A stretch of 64,000 nt of DNA from Planctomycetaceae bacterium (GTDB lineage Bacteria; Planctomycetota; Planctomycetia; Planctomycetales; Planctomycetaceae). The DNA lies in NCBI GenBank assembly GCA_024742875.1, contig JANSXP010000022.1:31094-95093 (forward strand), given 5' to 3'. The position numbers and the translations under genes were made by a program. This document shows, piece by piece, positions 27,917-36,725 of the stretch. Position 1 is the stretch's first letter, and each line of letters begins with the position of its first letter. Under the pieces are notes generated by a model. The model ran no database searches. It was not told the DNA's origin and worked only from the letters and a program-made list of their open reading frames with translations.

Positions 27917-30742
27917 GTGAGCAATTTCAGGAAGATCCCTTTCCTGCAGCGGAAAGATCGCTGGGGCCATGGCATGTCGCTGTGGGTCTGCGCCCTGGTG
28001 GTGCTCATTCTGCCCGTGATGCTGAATTCCCTCCGCGATATCGTGATGCACAACGATGTCGCCGGCTGGCTGCCCCGCAAAGATCCGCAGGCACGCATCC
28101 TGTCCTGGTATCAGGGCATGTTCCCGTCTGAAGAACGCATCCTCGTTTCGTGGGACGGCGCCTCCATCACCGACCCGCGATTCCGCCAGCTGGAGCAGGA
28201 ACTGGAGGGTGTCGCCTCCGCAGACGGCCAGATCGAAGGCGGCTCCCCCCTGGTCAAGTCCGTCACACTGCCCACCGAAGTGCTGACCCGCATGATCGGC
28301 AGCGACATCCCCTTCGAGACCGCACTCGATCAACTGGATGGCGTGCTCATCGGACAGGGCCCTCTCAAAATCCGGCTTTCCGACGCTGGCCGCTCTCGCG
28401 GTGAGTTCATGGAAAAGGAAATTCTGCGGCTGCTCAACGATGAGCTCAGCCTCCAGGCCACCTTCACAGAATCTGACCTGCCGCTGCCCTCCGGCGACGG
28501 CATTCCCCTGGAAGAAGTACACGCCTGGGAAGTTCACGACGCTCTGCAAACCTACGTTCAGGATCAGCCGCTGTACCACCTGCAGGTGGAATGGCCCAAC
28601 ATGCATCGCGATCCGGACGCACTGGCCAACATCGTCACCCAACTCAAGCAGATCGAGGCACAGGGGTCCGGCAGCAACACGGCCGGGCGCACGTGCATTG
28701 AAGACTGCTTCTGCACGCCGGGCGCACTGGCTGCCGTCTCGGTTTCCCTGTCGGATGCCGGAGAAGCCGACAAGCAGGCCGCCGTGCACACCATCCGGAA
28801 TGCCGTCACCGCCATCGGCATCGCACCGGAAATCATCCGCATGGGCGGACGTCCGGTCGTCACAGTCGCCCTCAACGAATCTGTTGGCGCGGCCGCATGG
28901 AACAACGAAGGATCCAGCTGGGACCTGCCCAACCGCTCGCCCATTTTCTTCTCGGCGATCGTCACCGTCCTGTTCTCCTTCATCATGCTCCGCAGCTTCC
29001 GACTGGCCATTCTCGTGCAGTTCGTGGCCTTCCTGACCGTGATTTTCGCCCTGGCCATTGTGCCACTGACTGGCGGCTCCATGAACATGGTGCTGGTCGT
29101 CATGCCCACACTACTGGCCGTGCTCACTGTCTCCGCCGCCATCCATGTCTCCAACTATTGGAAGCACTCCGGTGAGTCCGATCCCTCTGCCTCCGTCTTT
29201 TCCGCCACACGCACTGCGTGGCTGCCCTGCGTGCTGGCCAGCGGCACCACGGCCATCGGCATGGCATCCCTGGTCGCCAGCAACCTTGTCCCCGTTCGCA
29301 ACTTTGGCATCTACGCTGCTGTCGGCTGCCTCATCTCCTTCCTTGTCGTCCTGTACGTTCTGCCATCCCTGATGCTCTACTGGCCCAAGTCGCCACCGCG
29401 ATCCGAGCATCTGGACACCAGTCACTGGCGTCGACTGGGCATCTGGATCGCCCGCAAACGCCACCTTGTATGCGGCGCCTGCTTTGTGCTCACCGCTGCT
29501 GCCGGCTGGGGACTGTGGCAGTTCCAGACAGAAACCAAAGTCATTCGCTACTTCCCACACGGCTCCCGCGTCGTGCAGGACTACACCTTCCTGGAAGACA
29601 AACTCTCGGGCGTCATTTCCATCGACACCATCGTCAAGTTTGATACCGTCGCGCAGGAAGAGCTGCCCTTTGTCGAACGCGCTCGCATGGTCAAAACCCT
29701 GCAGGATGAAATGCGGCAACACCCGGAAGTCAGCGGGGTCCTGAGCCTTGCTTCCTTCCTCGACCTGCGGGAAATCGACATGGAAGGATTGTCCTTCGCC
29801 CAGCGCAAACGCAAGCAGATGGCACAGCGATCATGGGCCCGCAAGATCCACGAGAAAATCCGCAACCCTCAGGACTACCCCGACAACGGCGTCGCCAGCA
29901 TGATGGCCCTGCCGGACTACGCCACCGACTGGATGGAACCCGGCGACGAACTGCTCAATCACGAGGGCGATGAAGTTTGGCGCATCACCGCACAGACATC
30001 CGCCCTGTCCGACGTTGATCTGGAAGTTCTCATCGGAGACATGAACCGCATCGCGAGTTCCCACCTCTCACTCGTCGGCAGCCCCGACACCGGCCACGTA
30101 GTCACGGGCCTCATCCCCGTCTTCCTCCGCACACAGGAAGCGGTCCTTCAAAGTCTCATCGTCAGCTTTGGCCTGGCCTTCGTCATCATCGCCGTCGTCA
30201 TGATGTTTGTGCTTCGCAGCCCCCTGGCCGGGGCCTTCACCATGCTGCCCAACCTCATGCCCGTCTTCGTCGTCTTCGGCCTGCTCTCCTGGGCCAATCT
30301 CAAAGTCGACATCGGCACCATGATCACCGCGTCGGTCGCCCTGGGCATCGCAGTCGACGGCACTCTGCACCTGCTCACCTGGTTTAAAGAACTCACCGCC
30401 CGCGGACTCTCCGTCGAAGAAGCCGTCGGTCAGTCACTCGAACACTGCGGTCCCGCCATGTGGCAAACCAGCGCCGCCATCGGTCTGGGAATGCTGGCCC
30501 TGCTCCCCGCCGAACTGCTCCTGGTCAGTCGTTTCGGCTGGATGATGGCCGCCCTCATCTTCGCCGCACTCGTGGCTGACATCATCTTCCTGCCCGCGTT
30601 ACTGGGCGGATTCCTGGGACGCCTCATTCGCAATGCCGTCTACGTCCCCACCGTCGAAGACGACGACAATCCCCCCACCGTCAGCCTCACCGAAGAACTC
30701 GAATCCCGCCGCAAAAACGCGCGCCTCAAAGACGTCTCCTAA
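27917..30742 (+). CDS. RND/MMPL-family exporter
   Basis: 941 residues from GTG 27917, which has GAAGAG six bases upstream; an ATG at 27839 without a ribosome-binding site is the alternative. One membrane helix (about 20-40) precedes a large extracytoplasmic domain. A five-helix bundle follows (about 345-510: FFSAIVTVLFSFIMLRSF; VIFALAIVPLTGG; VMPTLLAVLTVSAAIHVSNYW). A second helix, a second extracytoplasmic domain and a second bundle (about 730-905) complete the RND duplication. It looks like a hydrophobe/lipid exporter driven by proton motive force; the substrate is unknown. No membrane-fusion partner is adjacent. The TAA stop abuts repeat copy B. Confidence 0.88.
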   Translation: MSNFRKIPFLQRKDRWGHGMSLWVCALVVLILPVMLNSLRDIVMHNDVAGWLPRKDPQARILSWYQGMFPSEERILVSWDGASITDPRFRQLEQELEGVASADGQIEGGSPLVKSVTLPTEVLTRMIGSDIPFETALDQLDGVLIGQGPLKIRLSDAGRSRGEFMEKEILRLLNDELSLQATFTESDLPLPSGDGIPLEEVHAWEVHDALQTYVQDQPLYHLQVEWPNMHRDPDALANIVTQLKQIEAQGSGSNTAGRTCIEDCFCTPGALAAVSVSLSDAGEADKQAAVHTIRNAVTAIGIAPEIIRMGGRPVVTVALNESVGAAAWNNEGSSWDLPNRSPIFFSAIVTVLFSFIMLRSFRLAILVQFVAFLTVIFALAIVPLTGGSMNMVLVVMPTLLAVLTVSAAIHVSNYWKHSGESDPSASVFSATRTAWLPCVLASGTTAIGMASLVASNLVPVRNFGIYAAVGCLISFLVVLYVLPSLMLYWPKSPPRSEHLDTSHWRRLGIWIARKRHLVCGACFVLTAAAGWGLWQFQTETKVIRYFPHGSRVVQDYTFLEDKLSGVISIDTIVKFDTVAQEELPFVERARMVKTLQDEMRQHPEVSGVLSLASFLDLREIDMEGLSFAQRKRKQMAQRSWARKIHEKIRNPQDYPDNGVASMMALPDYATDWMEPGDELLNHEGDEVWRITAQTSALSDVDLEVLIGDMNRIASSHLSLVGSPDTGHVVTGLIPVFLRTQEAVLQSLIVSFGLAFVIIAVVMMFVLRSPLAGAFTMLPNLMPVFVVFGLLSWANLKVDIGTMITASVALGIAVDGTLHLLTWFKELTARGLSVEEAVGQSLEHCGPAMWQTSAAIGLGMLALLPAELLLVSRFGWMMAALIFAALVADIIFLPALLGGFLGRLIRNAVYVPTVEDDDNPPTVSLTEELESRRKNARLKDVS

Positions 30743-30860
30743 CGCCGGGGGCCCCGGCGGGGGCGGTGGCGTGGCGGGATCGATGGACATGGGACGTCGC
30801 TGCGCCGAGTCGCTCCGCGTTGCTTCGCTGTCGACATTGACGTGGCTCCGCGCGTAACCG
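30743..30860 (+). repeat. Stop-codon-abutting GC-rich repeat, copy B
   Basis: Begins directly after the exporter's TAA with CGCCGGGGGCCCCGGCG and GGGGCGGTGGCGTGG, identical over the first 30 bases to minus-strand copy A. A conserved mini-frame follows (ATGGACATGGG; encoded MDMGRRCAESLRVA) and a GAGTCGCTCCGCGTTGCT core. Confidence 0.85.
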
Positions 30861-30976
30861 CCAAGCCCTTCCCTTGCAGGCCGGAGTGAGCGCAGCGAAC
30901 CTCTGGGATGAGCCCCAGGAGTTATCCGGGTAGACCAGACGCCCGGCCGCCTCAAGCCAAAAGCGGAGGGTTTTGA

Positions 30977-31729
30977 TCATGGCAGAGACAGACCGAGCGT
31001 TTCAAACGCGGTGGTCACATCAAACCAAACCTCTGAGCCGTCGCTGCATTCCAACCGATCGAAGTGCCGCCCATCCTGATTGACAAGTGCCTGCTGCTGC
31101 ATGCGTTTTTCCAGATGGGCCAGCACGTCGTATTCGTCGGACGTCCGCGACACCTGCCACGGGCTGTCCTGTGTGCCGTTGCCGGTCGCCAGCAGTCCCG
31201 TCAGGCAGGCCTCGGCGGCTTTGCGTTCGGCGGCAGCTGAGTCTTCGTCTTTGAGTTCTTCGTAAGAGTACGCCAGCATCTGATGCGCGCTGGGACTCAG
31301 CAGCAGGTTCGGCATGGCGGACGTCAGTTTTTCCACGGCAGCCGCGTGCCGGCCTGCTGTGATCAGATCATTGGCCAGCGACATCTCATCGGAATACGGA
31401 TCATACGCTCCTGAGTTGACGATCCCCTCCCGCACAGCCAGCCACGAAGCACGATCAGGCGATTTGACGAATGCTTCAAATAACGACTCCAGCCCGGCTC
31501 CAGCGACTGGCTGACCGGCCGTCGCTGCCGCTGGCGGCCTATTGCTCTCCGGTGCGGCGCTCGGCGTGACGGATGCTCCACGCTCTGCATTTGCAGTGTC
31601 TTCATCGCCGGAGGCCACCTCAGCTGGTGTCACCTGACCAGATGCGGTAACCGGGTTTTCCGTCTCCGGTGGCTCGTCCGACGCGGAACACCCGATCGCC
31701 AGCAGCAGTACCCATTTCACGCGTTTCAT
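30977..31729 (-). CDS. Hypothetical lipoprotein
   Basis: 250 residues. The N-terminus MKRVKWVLLLAIGC is a signal sequence with lipobox L-A-I-G-C, so the protein is lipid-anchored. A Pro/Thr/Glu-rich linker (15-70) leads to a helical region with TPR-like spacing (about 75-200), and the C-terminus ends FETLGLSLP. The start overlaps the stop of the upstream LolA-like gene by ATGA, so the two are coupled. Confidence 0.75.
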   Translation of the reverse strand: MKRVKWVLLLAIGCSASDEPPETENPVTASGQVTPAEVASGDEDTANAERGASVTPSAAPESNRPPAAATAGQPVAGAGLESLFEAFVKSPDRASWLAVREGIVNSGAYDPYSDEMSLANDLITAGRHAAAVEKLTSAMPNLLLSPSAHQMLAYSYEELKDEDSAAAERKAAEACLTGLLATGNGTQDSPWQVSRTSDEYDVLAHLEKRMQQQALVNQDGRHFDRLECSDGSEVWFDVTTAFETLGLSLP

Positions 31730-32448
31730 GGCTTACTTTTCTGACCTTCTCTCGGTTTGGGAGCAGCAAACGCACTGTCCGGCACGTCCACGTTCTTTTC
31801 CGCCTGCCTGATGATGTATTCCGTCCGATGATTGCGAATGCTGGTCACCCGTTTGAAGGGCACCAGCACGCCGGCGATGGGGCGATAGTCGGAGATCGTA
31901 CTGATCGCCTCTGTTCCGTCAGCCGCCGTCACTATCTCTCGAACAAACAGCCTGGATTCCACGTCAAAGTACCGCCGGACGGGCCTTCCCTTTTCGGGTG
32001 TAAAATGGACCTCCCAGGCAGCGCGCCCATCGACTTCAGCACGCCCTTTGCACTCAATTACAGGAAAGTGATCTTTCCATTCGAGTGATTCATGCAGCGT
32101 CGAATGGTGACGCAGATATTCGGCTTTCTCCTCACCGTCCAGTTGTCGGCTTCGAAGGTCCGGTCCGGTATACCACACCGTCCGACCGTCGGTGCCATGG
32201 GCCAGCTGACTGCCGTCCGGCAGTGTGTGTGTGGTGCGATGCCGCCCTTTGGTCTGCAGAATTTCAGAGTCTGTTGTCTTTTCCCCATCCACACGAATTT
32301 CCAGCTGCAGGCGATACGAAGTGGTCTCCCGCAGGCGTTGCTCTCCCCCCTTGGCCTTCACATAGCGGGCCACGACCTCCGGGCCTGTGGGAGTTTCGTC
32401 CTCCGGGGCCTGCACCAGCAACATCAGCAAAAGATGGATACTGACCAT
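31726..32448 (-). CDS. LolA-like exported protein
   Basis: 240 residues. A short hydrophobic N-terminus (IHLLLMLLVQA) suits export. The body follows the pattern of the protein at 20643-21407: VVARYVKAKGGEQRLRE at the start and ISDYRPIAGVLVPFKRV near the end. It is probably a periplasmic protein binding a lipophilic ligand, by family inference. The overlap with the downstream lipoprotein gene (4 bases) suggests the two work together. Confidence 0.75.
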   Translation of the reverse strand: MVSIHLLLMLLVQAPEDETPTGPEVVARYVKAKGGEQRLRETTSYRLQLEIRVDGEKTTDSEILQTKGRHRTTHTLPDGSQLAHGTDGRTVWYTGPDLRSRQLDGEEKAEYLRHHSTLHESLEWKDHFPVIECKGRAEVDGRAAWEVHFTPEKGRPVRRYFDVESRLFVREIVTAADGTEAISTISDYRPIAGVLVPFKRVTSIRNHRTEYIIRQAEKNVDVPDSAFAAPKPREGQKSKP

Positions 32449-32464
32449 AAGATCCTCCTCTTTC

Positions 32465-33094
32465 TTAGTGTAAGGGAGCAGTGAAAAACTCTCGCCCCGC
32501 CTTCACTCCAGCGGCAGTATCCCAGCCCGGGACCACTTTCGCCAACTGATCCTCTGTCAGTGCCAAGTCGGCATCAACCAGCGCCTGCAGATCATCATCA
32601 GAGGGCGGCACGCCATTCAGGCCGGGAGCTTCCTGTGCATGCTCACGCAGTTGATCCACATTGCTCACACTGCAGCAGTCCAACAGCCCCACCTGATCAA
32701 AGCCATCACACGCCTCATAGTTGGCCCGTTGCCACCGCTGCCCATCCCAGCCGTAGACAAAGCCAATCCACTCACCCAGTGGCAGCGGATCCAGATAATC
32801 GCTCCACCATGCAGGGGCCCCCGCCAGCAGATCGGTTTCCGGCTCCTGCAGATATCTGGCGGCATCGCGAAAATAAGTCTCGGTGTACTCGTGATCGTGA
32901 CCAATCAGCACGGCGCGGCCATCACCGGCAAAGCGAAGTGTGGCCCAGTTGCCGCCGCCATCATGAAAGAACCACGCCTGGCCCTCTGCCCAGACCGAGT
33001 CCGTGCAGCCACGTGCAACACACACGGTCGCCATCGCCGCCCAGCCACCTCGCAGCTGCGCCGGTGACGGCAGGCTCACTTCCACCAGTGACAT
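32465..33094 (-). CDS. Hypothetical cytosolic protein
   Basis: 209 residues from ATG 33094, which has GAGG five bases upstream; a TTG start 18 bases earlier is possible. Soluble, Trp-rich and acidic, with the segments FHDGGGNWATLRF, LIGHDHEYTETYF and PLPLGEWIGFVYGWDGQRWQRANYEA. No family confidently recognised. Confidence 0.65.
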   Translation of the reverse strand: MSLVEVSLPSPAQLRGGWAAMATVCVARGCTDSVWAEGQAWFFHDGGGNWATLRFAGDGRAVLIGHDHEYTETYFRDAARYLQEPETDLLAGAPAWWSDYLDPLPLGEWIGFVYGWDGQRWQRANYEACDGFDQVGLLDCCSVSNVDQLREHAQEAPGLNGVPPSDDDLQALVDADLALTEDQLAKVVPGWDTAAGVKAGREFFTAPLH

Positions 33095-33136
33095 GACGAC
33101 CTCGCGTTTCAAACAGACCCTGTGTAGTCCAGATCC

Positions 33137-33775
33137 TCACAACTCGCGTTTTTCCGCTTCCATGCGAATGAACTCGGGCAGATACGAGGGCGTACAGCCG
33201 CGAGGCACTTTTTCGCCCTTATACAGGCCCAGTTTCTTGCCAAGTTTGACGCAGCGGCTGCGGTGTTGGGGGTCAAACACGCCGATCCAGCCGGCACACA
33301 GATTCATCGCCCACTGCACGACCGGCTCTTCGTCCGCCATCTTTTGCTCGAGCGATTTCAGCAGCGCCGGCGTGTTATCCGGAGGCGTCTGTCCCGTCCA
33401 TCGCAGCCGCCCCTGATGATACCAGAACAAACGCCGCTGAATGGGAGACTGTGCGTCTTCCCAGGAGAGCAGCAGTTCCGTCAGCGGCTTCGACTTCATC
33501 AGCTGATTGGCCATCAGCCAGTCGGCCAGTTGATTGAGCTCCAGACCTTCGTGCCGCTGCATGTCATCCGTGAGCTGATTGATGATGGTTTCATCCAGCT
33601 GCTTTTTGTCGAAGATCAGCACAGCCAGCATGCGGGGCAGATACTCGCCGATCGCCCACAGTTCCTGTGCGAGTGTGTGGTCAGTTTTGACCTCTTTCGC
33701 GCACTTTTTGATGTCGCCCATCTTCCCGCTGGAGATGCTGGCCACACATTTTTTCGCTTTCGCTGACAATGCCAT
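33137..33775 (-). CDS. DNA alkylation repair (AlkD-like) protein
   Basis: 212 residues from ATG 33775. All-helical HEAT-like protein. The recognisable features are the SPIQRRLFWYHQGRLRW helix and the family-like ending VVQWAMNLCAGWIGVFDP, LGKKLGLYKGEKVPRGCTPSYLPEFI. AlkD-type proteins act on alkylated bases in DNA; activity here is inferred. A longer frame to 33979 adds a Cys/Arg-rich stretch without family match. Confidence 0.72.
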   Translation of the reverse strand: MALSAKAKKCVASISSGKMGDIKKCAKEVKTDHTLAQELWAIGEYLPRMLAVLIFDKKQLDETIINQLTDDMQRHEGLELNQLADWLMANQLMKSKPLTELLLSWEDAQSPIQRRLFWYHQGRLRWTGQTPPDNTPALLKSLEQKMADEEPVVQWAMNLCAGWIGVFDPQHRSRCVKLGKKLGLYKGEKVPRGCTPSYLPEFIRMEAEKREL

Positions 33776-34006
33776 CGGGCGTTTCCGTCTGCCTGAGATT
33801 CGATGTGGAAGCGGCCCATTGTTCCTGACCCAACACCGGAAACAAGCCTTCCGCGATCTGACCTGGCATCCGGGCCATCGTGTTGAGACGGAAAATCGCT
33901 CGATTTTCTTCCAACGTGAAAAATCCAGCAATTCTGTGTCCGGTCGGTCCGCCGTTTTGCAATGCCCTGTTGATTTCACATCGCCCCACTTTCACAGGAG
34001 CACTTC

Positions 34007-34369
34007 ATGTCCAGCCCGACACTTCGAAAAACGGTCGCCGCAGCCATCGTTTTTGCCATTGCCATCTTCTGCCAGCCATCATCAGCGCAGGCGGAAATTC
34101 ACTTTCAGAAGGTGTACAAAGTGCAGGTGGAGTACTGGTTCTGGGACAGCGACTATTCCTATTGGGGCGACCACTTCGTCACGACCGACGCCAACGCGGC
34201 CAACTGGGTTTATTGGTCTTTGCTGATCGCCAAAGCCAATGGCAACCTCAACGGGGCAGCCCCCAACGTGAACTGGAAGTACATCGCGGTGGACGTGCGC
34301 AAAGTCGTCACCTACCGCCCCATCTATCTACCGACGGACAGTCTCATCCCCTATCCGTCGCTCCCCTAG
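34007..34369 (+). CDS. Small exported hypothetical protein
   Basis: 120 residues. Signal peptide 1-29 (VFAIAIFCQPSSAQA). The mature part is short and very aromatic: YKVQVEYWFWDSDYSYWGDHF. No cysteines in the mature chain and no family recognised. Confidence 0.65.
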   Translation: MSSPTLRKTVAAAIVFAIAIFCQPSSAQAEIHFQKVYKVQVEYWFWDSDYSYWGDHFVTTDANAANWVYWSLLIAKANGNLNGAAPNVNWKYIAVDVRKVVTYRPIYLPTDSLIPYPSLP

Positions 34370-34403
34370 CCGGCACATTCTGGGTGACGCCCCCGGGACT
34401 TCG

Positions 34404-34670
34404 TCATTTTGATTGTTCCTCGTCGCCTGGCGGCATTCGCTCCACGGTGATCGGGCCAGACACAGAGTCAAACGTGGTTCCAAAGGCAATGTTCACACGA
34501 GACAGCGTGTCCATGGGTTTCTCCTCGGTGAGTTCCCCATCGATGAACAGGGAATACGTCTCCGCTGTGACACGAATTTCGAGCTGGAATTCGTCTTCTG
34601 AAACAGGAAGGTCGAAATGCCCCAACTGCTCCGTCGGATCCAGCGGCTTCGGCCCGGGGATGGGCGTCAC
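34404..34670 (-). CDS. Hypothetical protein, coupled to upstream gene
   Basis: 88 residues starting at GTG that overlaps the upstream gene's TGA by 4 bases. A beta-rich stretch (FQLEIRVTAETYSLFIDGEL) resembles part of a jelly-roll fold, but no family is assigned. Confidence 0.5.
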   Translation of the reverse strand: MTPIPGPKPLDPTEQLGHFDLPVSEDEFQLEIRVTAETYSLFIDGELTEEKPMDTLSRVNIAFGTTFDSVSGPITVERMPPGDEEQSK

Positions 34671-35143
34671 AGACCGTAACGAGTCATGCAGTTCGAAATC
34701 GTGTTGTCCAGGGGGCCCATTTCTGCGTTGACCTGAACGTCTGGAACTGGCTCGATCACCTGCACGGTGGTGCGAACGACAAACGGTGGGTCCAGGGCCA
34801 CCGTGGAGACCATATCGAACCAGCCACCAGCGGTCAGACTTGCCACTTTACAGTTGTCCTGCATCGGTGTGAGGTAGACCGGCTGCGGGAAATGCCAGAG
34901 CGGATTATCGCCGGTCAGCGGCAGGATGGTCGGTTTGCCCGATTCGTAATCGCGCTCTGCTTCCAGCACACTCATGCGATAGGCCACGTACTCCTGATCT
35001 GACTCCGGCAGATCACCGCGTTTGGCAAAAGCCGCCACGCGGTCGATGGCCAGCTGAGTGGCTTCGGGGGAGTTATCACCAAACACATTGCGACCAAACT
35101 TTTCCTCCACATAGACCAGAGGTCCTCCGCCGTCATGGTTCAC
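34667..35143 (-). CDS. Hypothetical protein
   Basis: 158 residues from a GTG start; no in-frame ATG gives a better N-terminus, so the gene may be truncated or mis-started. Soluble, with ...FGDNSPEATQLAIDRVAAFAKRG and a Cys at each of two C-terminal positions. Translationally coupled to the next small gene. Confidence 0.5.
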   Translation of the reverse strand: MNHDGGGPLVYVEEKFGRNVFGDNSPEATQLAIDRVAAFAKRGDLPESDQEYVAYRMSVLEAERDYESGKPTILPLTGDNPLWHFPQPVYLTPMQDNCKVASLTAGGWFDMVSTVALDPPFVVRTTVQVIEPVPDVQVNAEMGPLDNTISNCMTRYGL

Positions 35144-35234
35144 CCCAAGCCGGGAGCGCTCAAACGTTCAATTGCTATGACCGTCTTTGGCCGCCCTGGA
35201 CCGTCTTCGCCTGATCGCGAGTCGTCCCTGACGA

Positions 35235-36725
35235 TCAGGCATCGCCGGGCGGAGCCTTGCGGCGAAACACGCTCATCAGCACAATCAGAGCCGCCAGCAC
35301 GAGCAGACTCAGCGACGGCTGCTCGGTGAGAAAGACGGACCAGTCGTTGCCGGAGGCCATCAGCGCGGCACACAGATTGACTTCGGCAATCGGTGACAGC
35401 ACAAAACCAATGACAAAAGGCGCGGTGGGAATCCTGAGCCGATCAAACAGCAGACCGACCAAACCAAACGCGACCATTGTCCACACGTCAAACATGCGAT
35501 TGGAAAGCGCATACGCGCCCAGCACGCAGAAGGTGAGCAACACAGGCACCAGAAAGCCTTTGGGGATCGCCGTCAGCCGCACCAGCCACCGCGCGGTGAG
35601 CATCATGAAGGCGAACATCACCACGTTGGCGACCACGTAGCCCAGCATGATTGTCTGCGCAATCTCCGGGTTGTTCTCAAACAGCAGCGGTCCCGGCTGC
35701 AGACCATGAATGACAAAGGCGCCCAGCAAAATGGCGTCGATCACGCTGCCAGGGATTCCCAGAGCAATCAGCGGAATCAGCGCACCACCGACGGTCGCGT
35801 TATTGGCCGCTTCGCTCGCCACGATGCCCTCGTCGCAGCCTTTGCCAAACTGTTCCCGCTGACGTGACTGGGACCTGGCGGCGGCGTACGACATCACCGA
35901 GCCAATGTTGGCCCCCACGCCGGGAAGAATGCCCACGAATGTGCCAATGGTGGAAGACCGCAGCATGTTGATCATCTGGCTTTTCCAGTCAGACAGTGGC
36001 AGACCATCGGGAGTCGAAGCCATACCAGCGCTGGCCTGCTCAGCGGGTGTTGAGACTCCCGAGCCCTGCTTTGCGGTTGCCGCGTCCCGCAGCAGTTGGC
36101 TGACGGCAAACAGCCCCATCAGCACCGGCAGCAGCGAGAAACCATTATTCAGTTCACTCCAGCCAAACGTGAGTCGGATTTGTCCGCTGGCTGGATGCAC
36201 GCCAGGCAGTGCGGCCAGCAGTCCCAGGCAGCCGGAAAACAGTCCAGCCAGCAGAGAGTCGCGACTGATGACGGCGATGAGAACCAAAGCCAGCAGCACC
36301 AGCGAGAACATATCCGCGAAGCCAATTTCGGTGGACCACTGTGCCATCTTCTGCGCCACCATGATGAGGACCACACCACTGAACAATCCTCCGACCAGAG
36401 AAGCGCCGATGCCCAGCGACAGCGCCCGACGCGGGCGTCCGCCGGCGGACATCGGATAGCCGTCCATCGTGGTCATCATCGAAGCCGGCGTGCCGGGAAT
36501 GTTCAGCAGCGTGGCAGAAATCAGACCGCCACTCACAGACCCCACATAAATGGCGATCAGCAGAGCCAGAGCGTCAGCGGCCGGCATGGTAAATGTCAGT
36601 GGCAGCGTGAGCGCAATGACCATCGCTCCGGTCAGACCGGGGATGCAGCCTACGACAACGCCCAGGATCACTCCCAGCGTGGTCCACAGCAGAAAGGAAA
36701 TGGAAAGGACTTCAGGAAAGATCAA
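35235..36725 (-). CDS. Tripartite tricarboxylate transporter, large permease TctA
   Basis: 496 residues with about 11-12 membrane segments. TctA signatures: LGVILGVVVGCIPGLTGAMVIALTLPLTF, the LLNIPGTPASMMTTMDGYPM loop, and a second-half LPGVGANIGSVMSYAAA motif with IPGSVIDAILLGAFVIHGLQPGP. It imports an organic acid using an ion gradient together with a periplasmic binder and the small TctB subunit. The start is TTG 36725, within the end of the upstream tctC-tctB fusion (14-bp overlap). Confidence 0.92.
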   Translation of the reverse strand: MIFPEVLSISFLLWTTLGVILGVVVGCIPGLTGAMVIALTLPLTFTMPAADALALLIAIYVGSVSGGLISATLLNIPGTPASMMTTMDGYPMSAGGRPRRALSLGIGASLVGGLFSGVVLIMVAQKMAQWSTEIGFADMFSLVLLALVLIAVISRDSLLAGLFSGCLGLLAALPGVHPASGQIRLTFGWSELNNGFSLLPVLMGLFAVSQLLRDAATAKQGSGVSTPAEQASAGMASTPDGLPLSDWKSQMINMLRSSTIGTFVGILPGVGANIGSVMSYAAARSQSRQREQFGKGCDEGIVASEAANNATVGGALIPLIALGIPGSVIDAILLGAFVIHGLQPGPLLFENNPEIAQTIMLGYVVANVVMFAFMMLTARWLVRLTAIPKGFLVPVLLTFCVLGAYALSNRMFDVWTMVAFGLVGLLFDRLRIPTAPFVIGFVLSPIAEVNLCAALMASGNDWSVFLTEQPSLSLLVLAALIVLMSVFRRKAPPGDA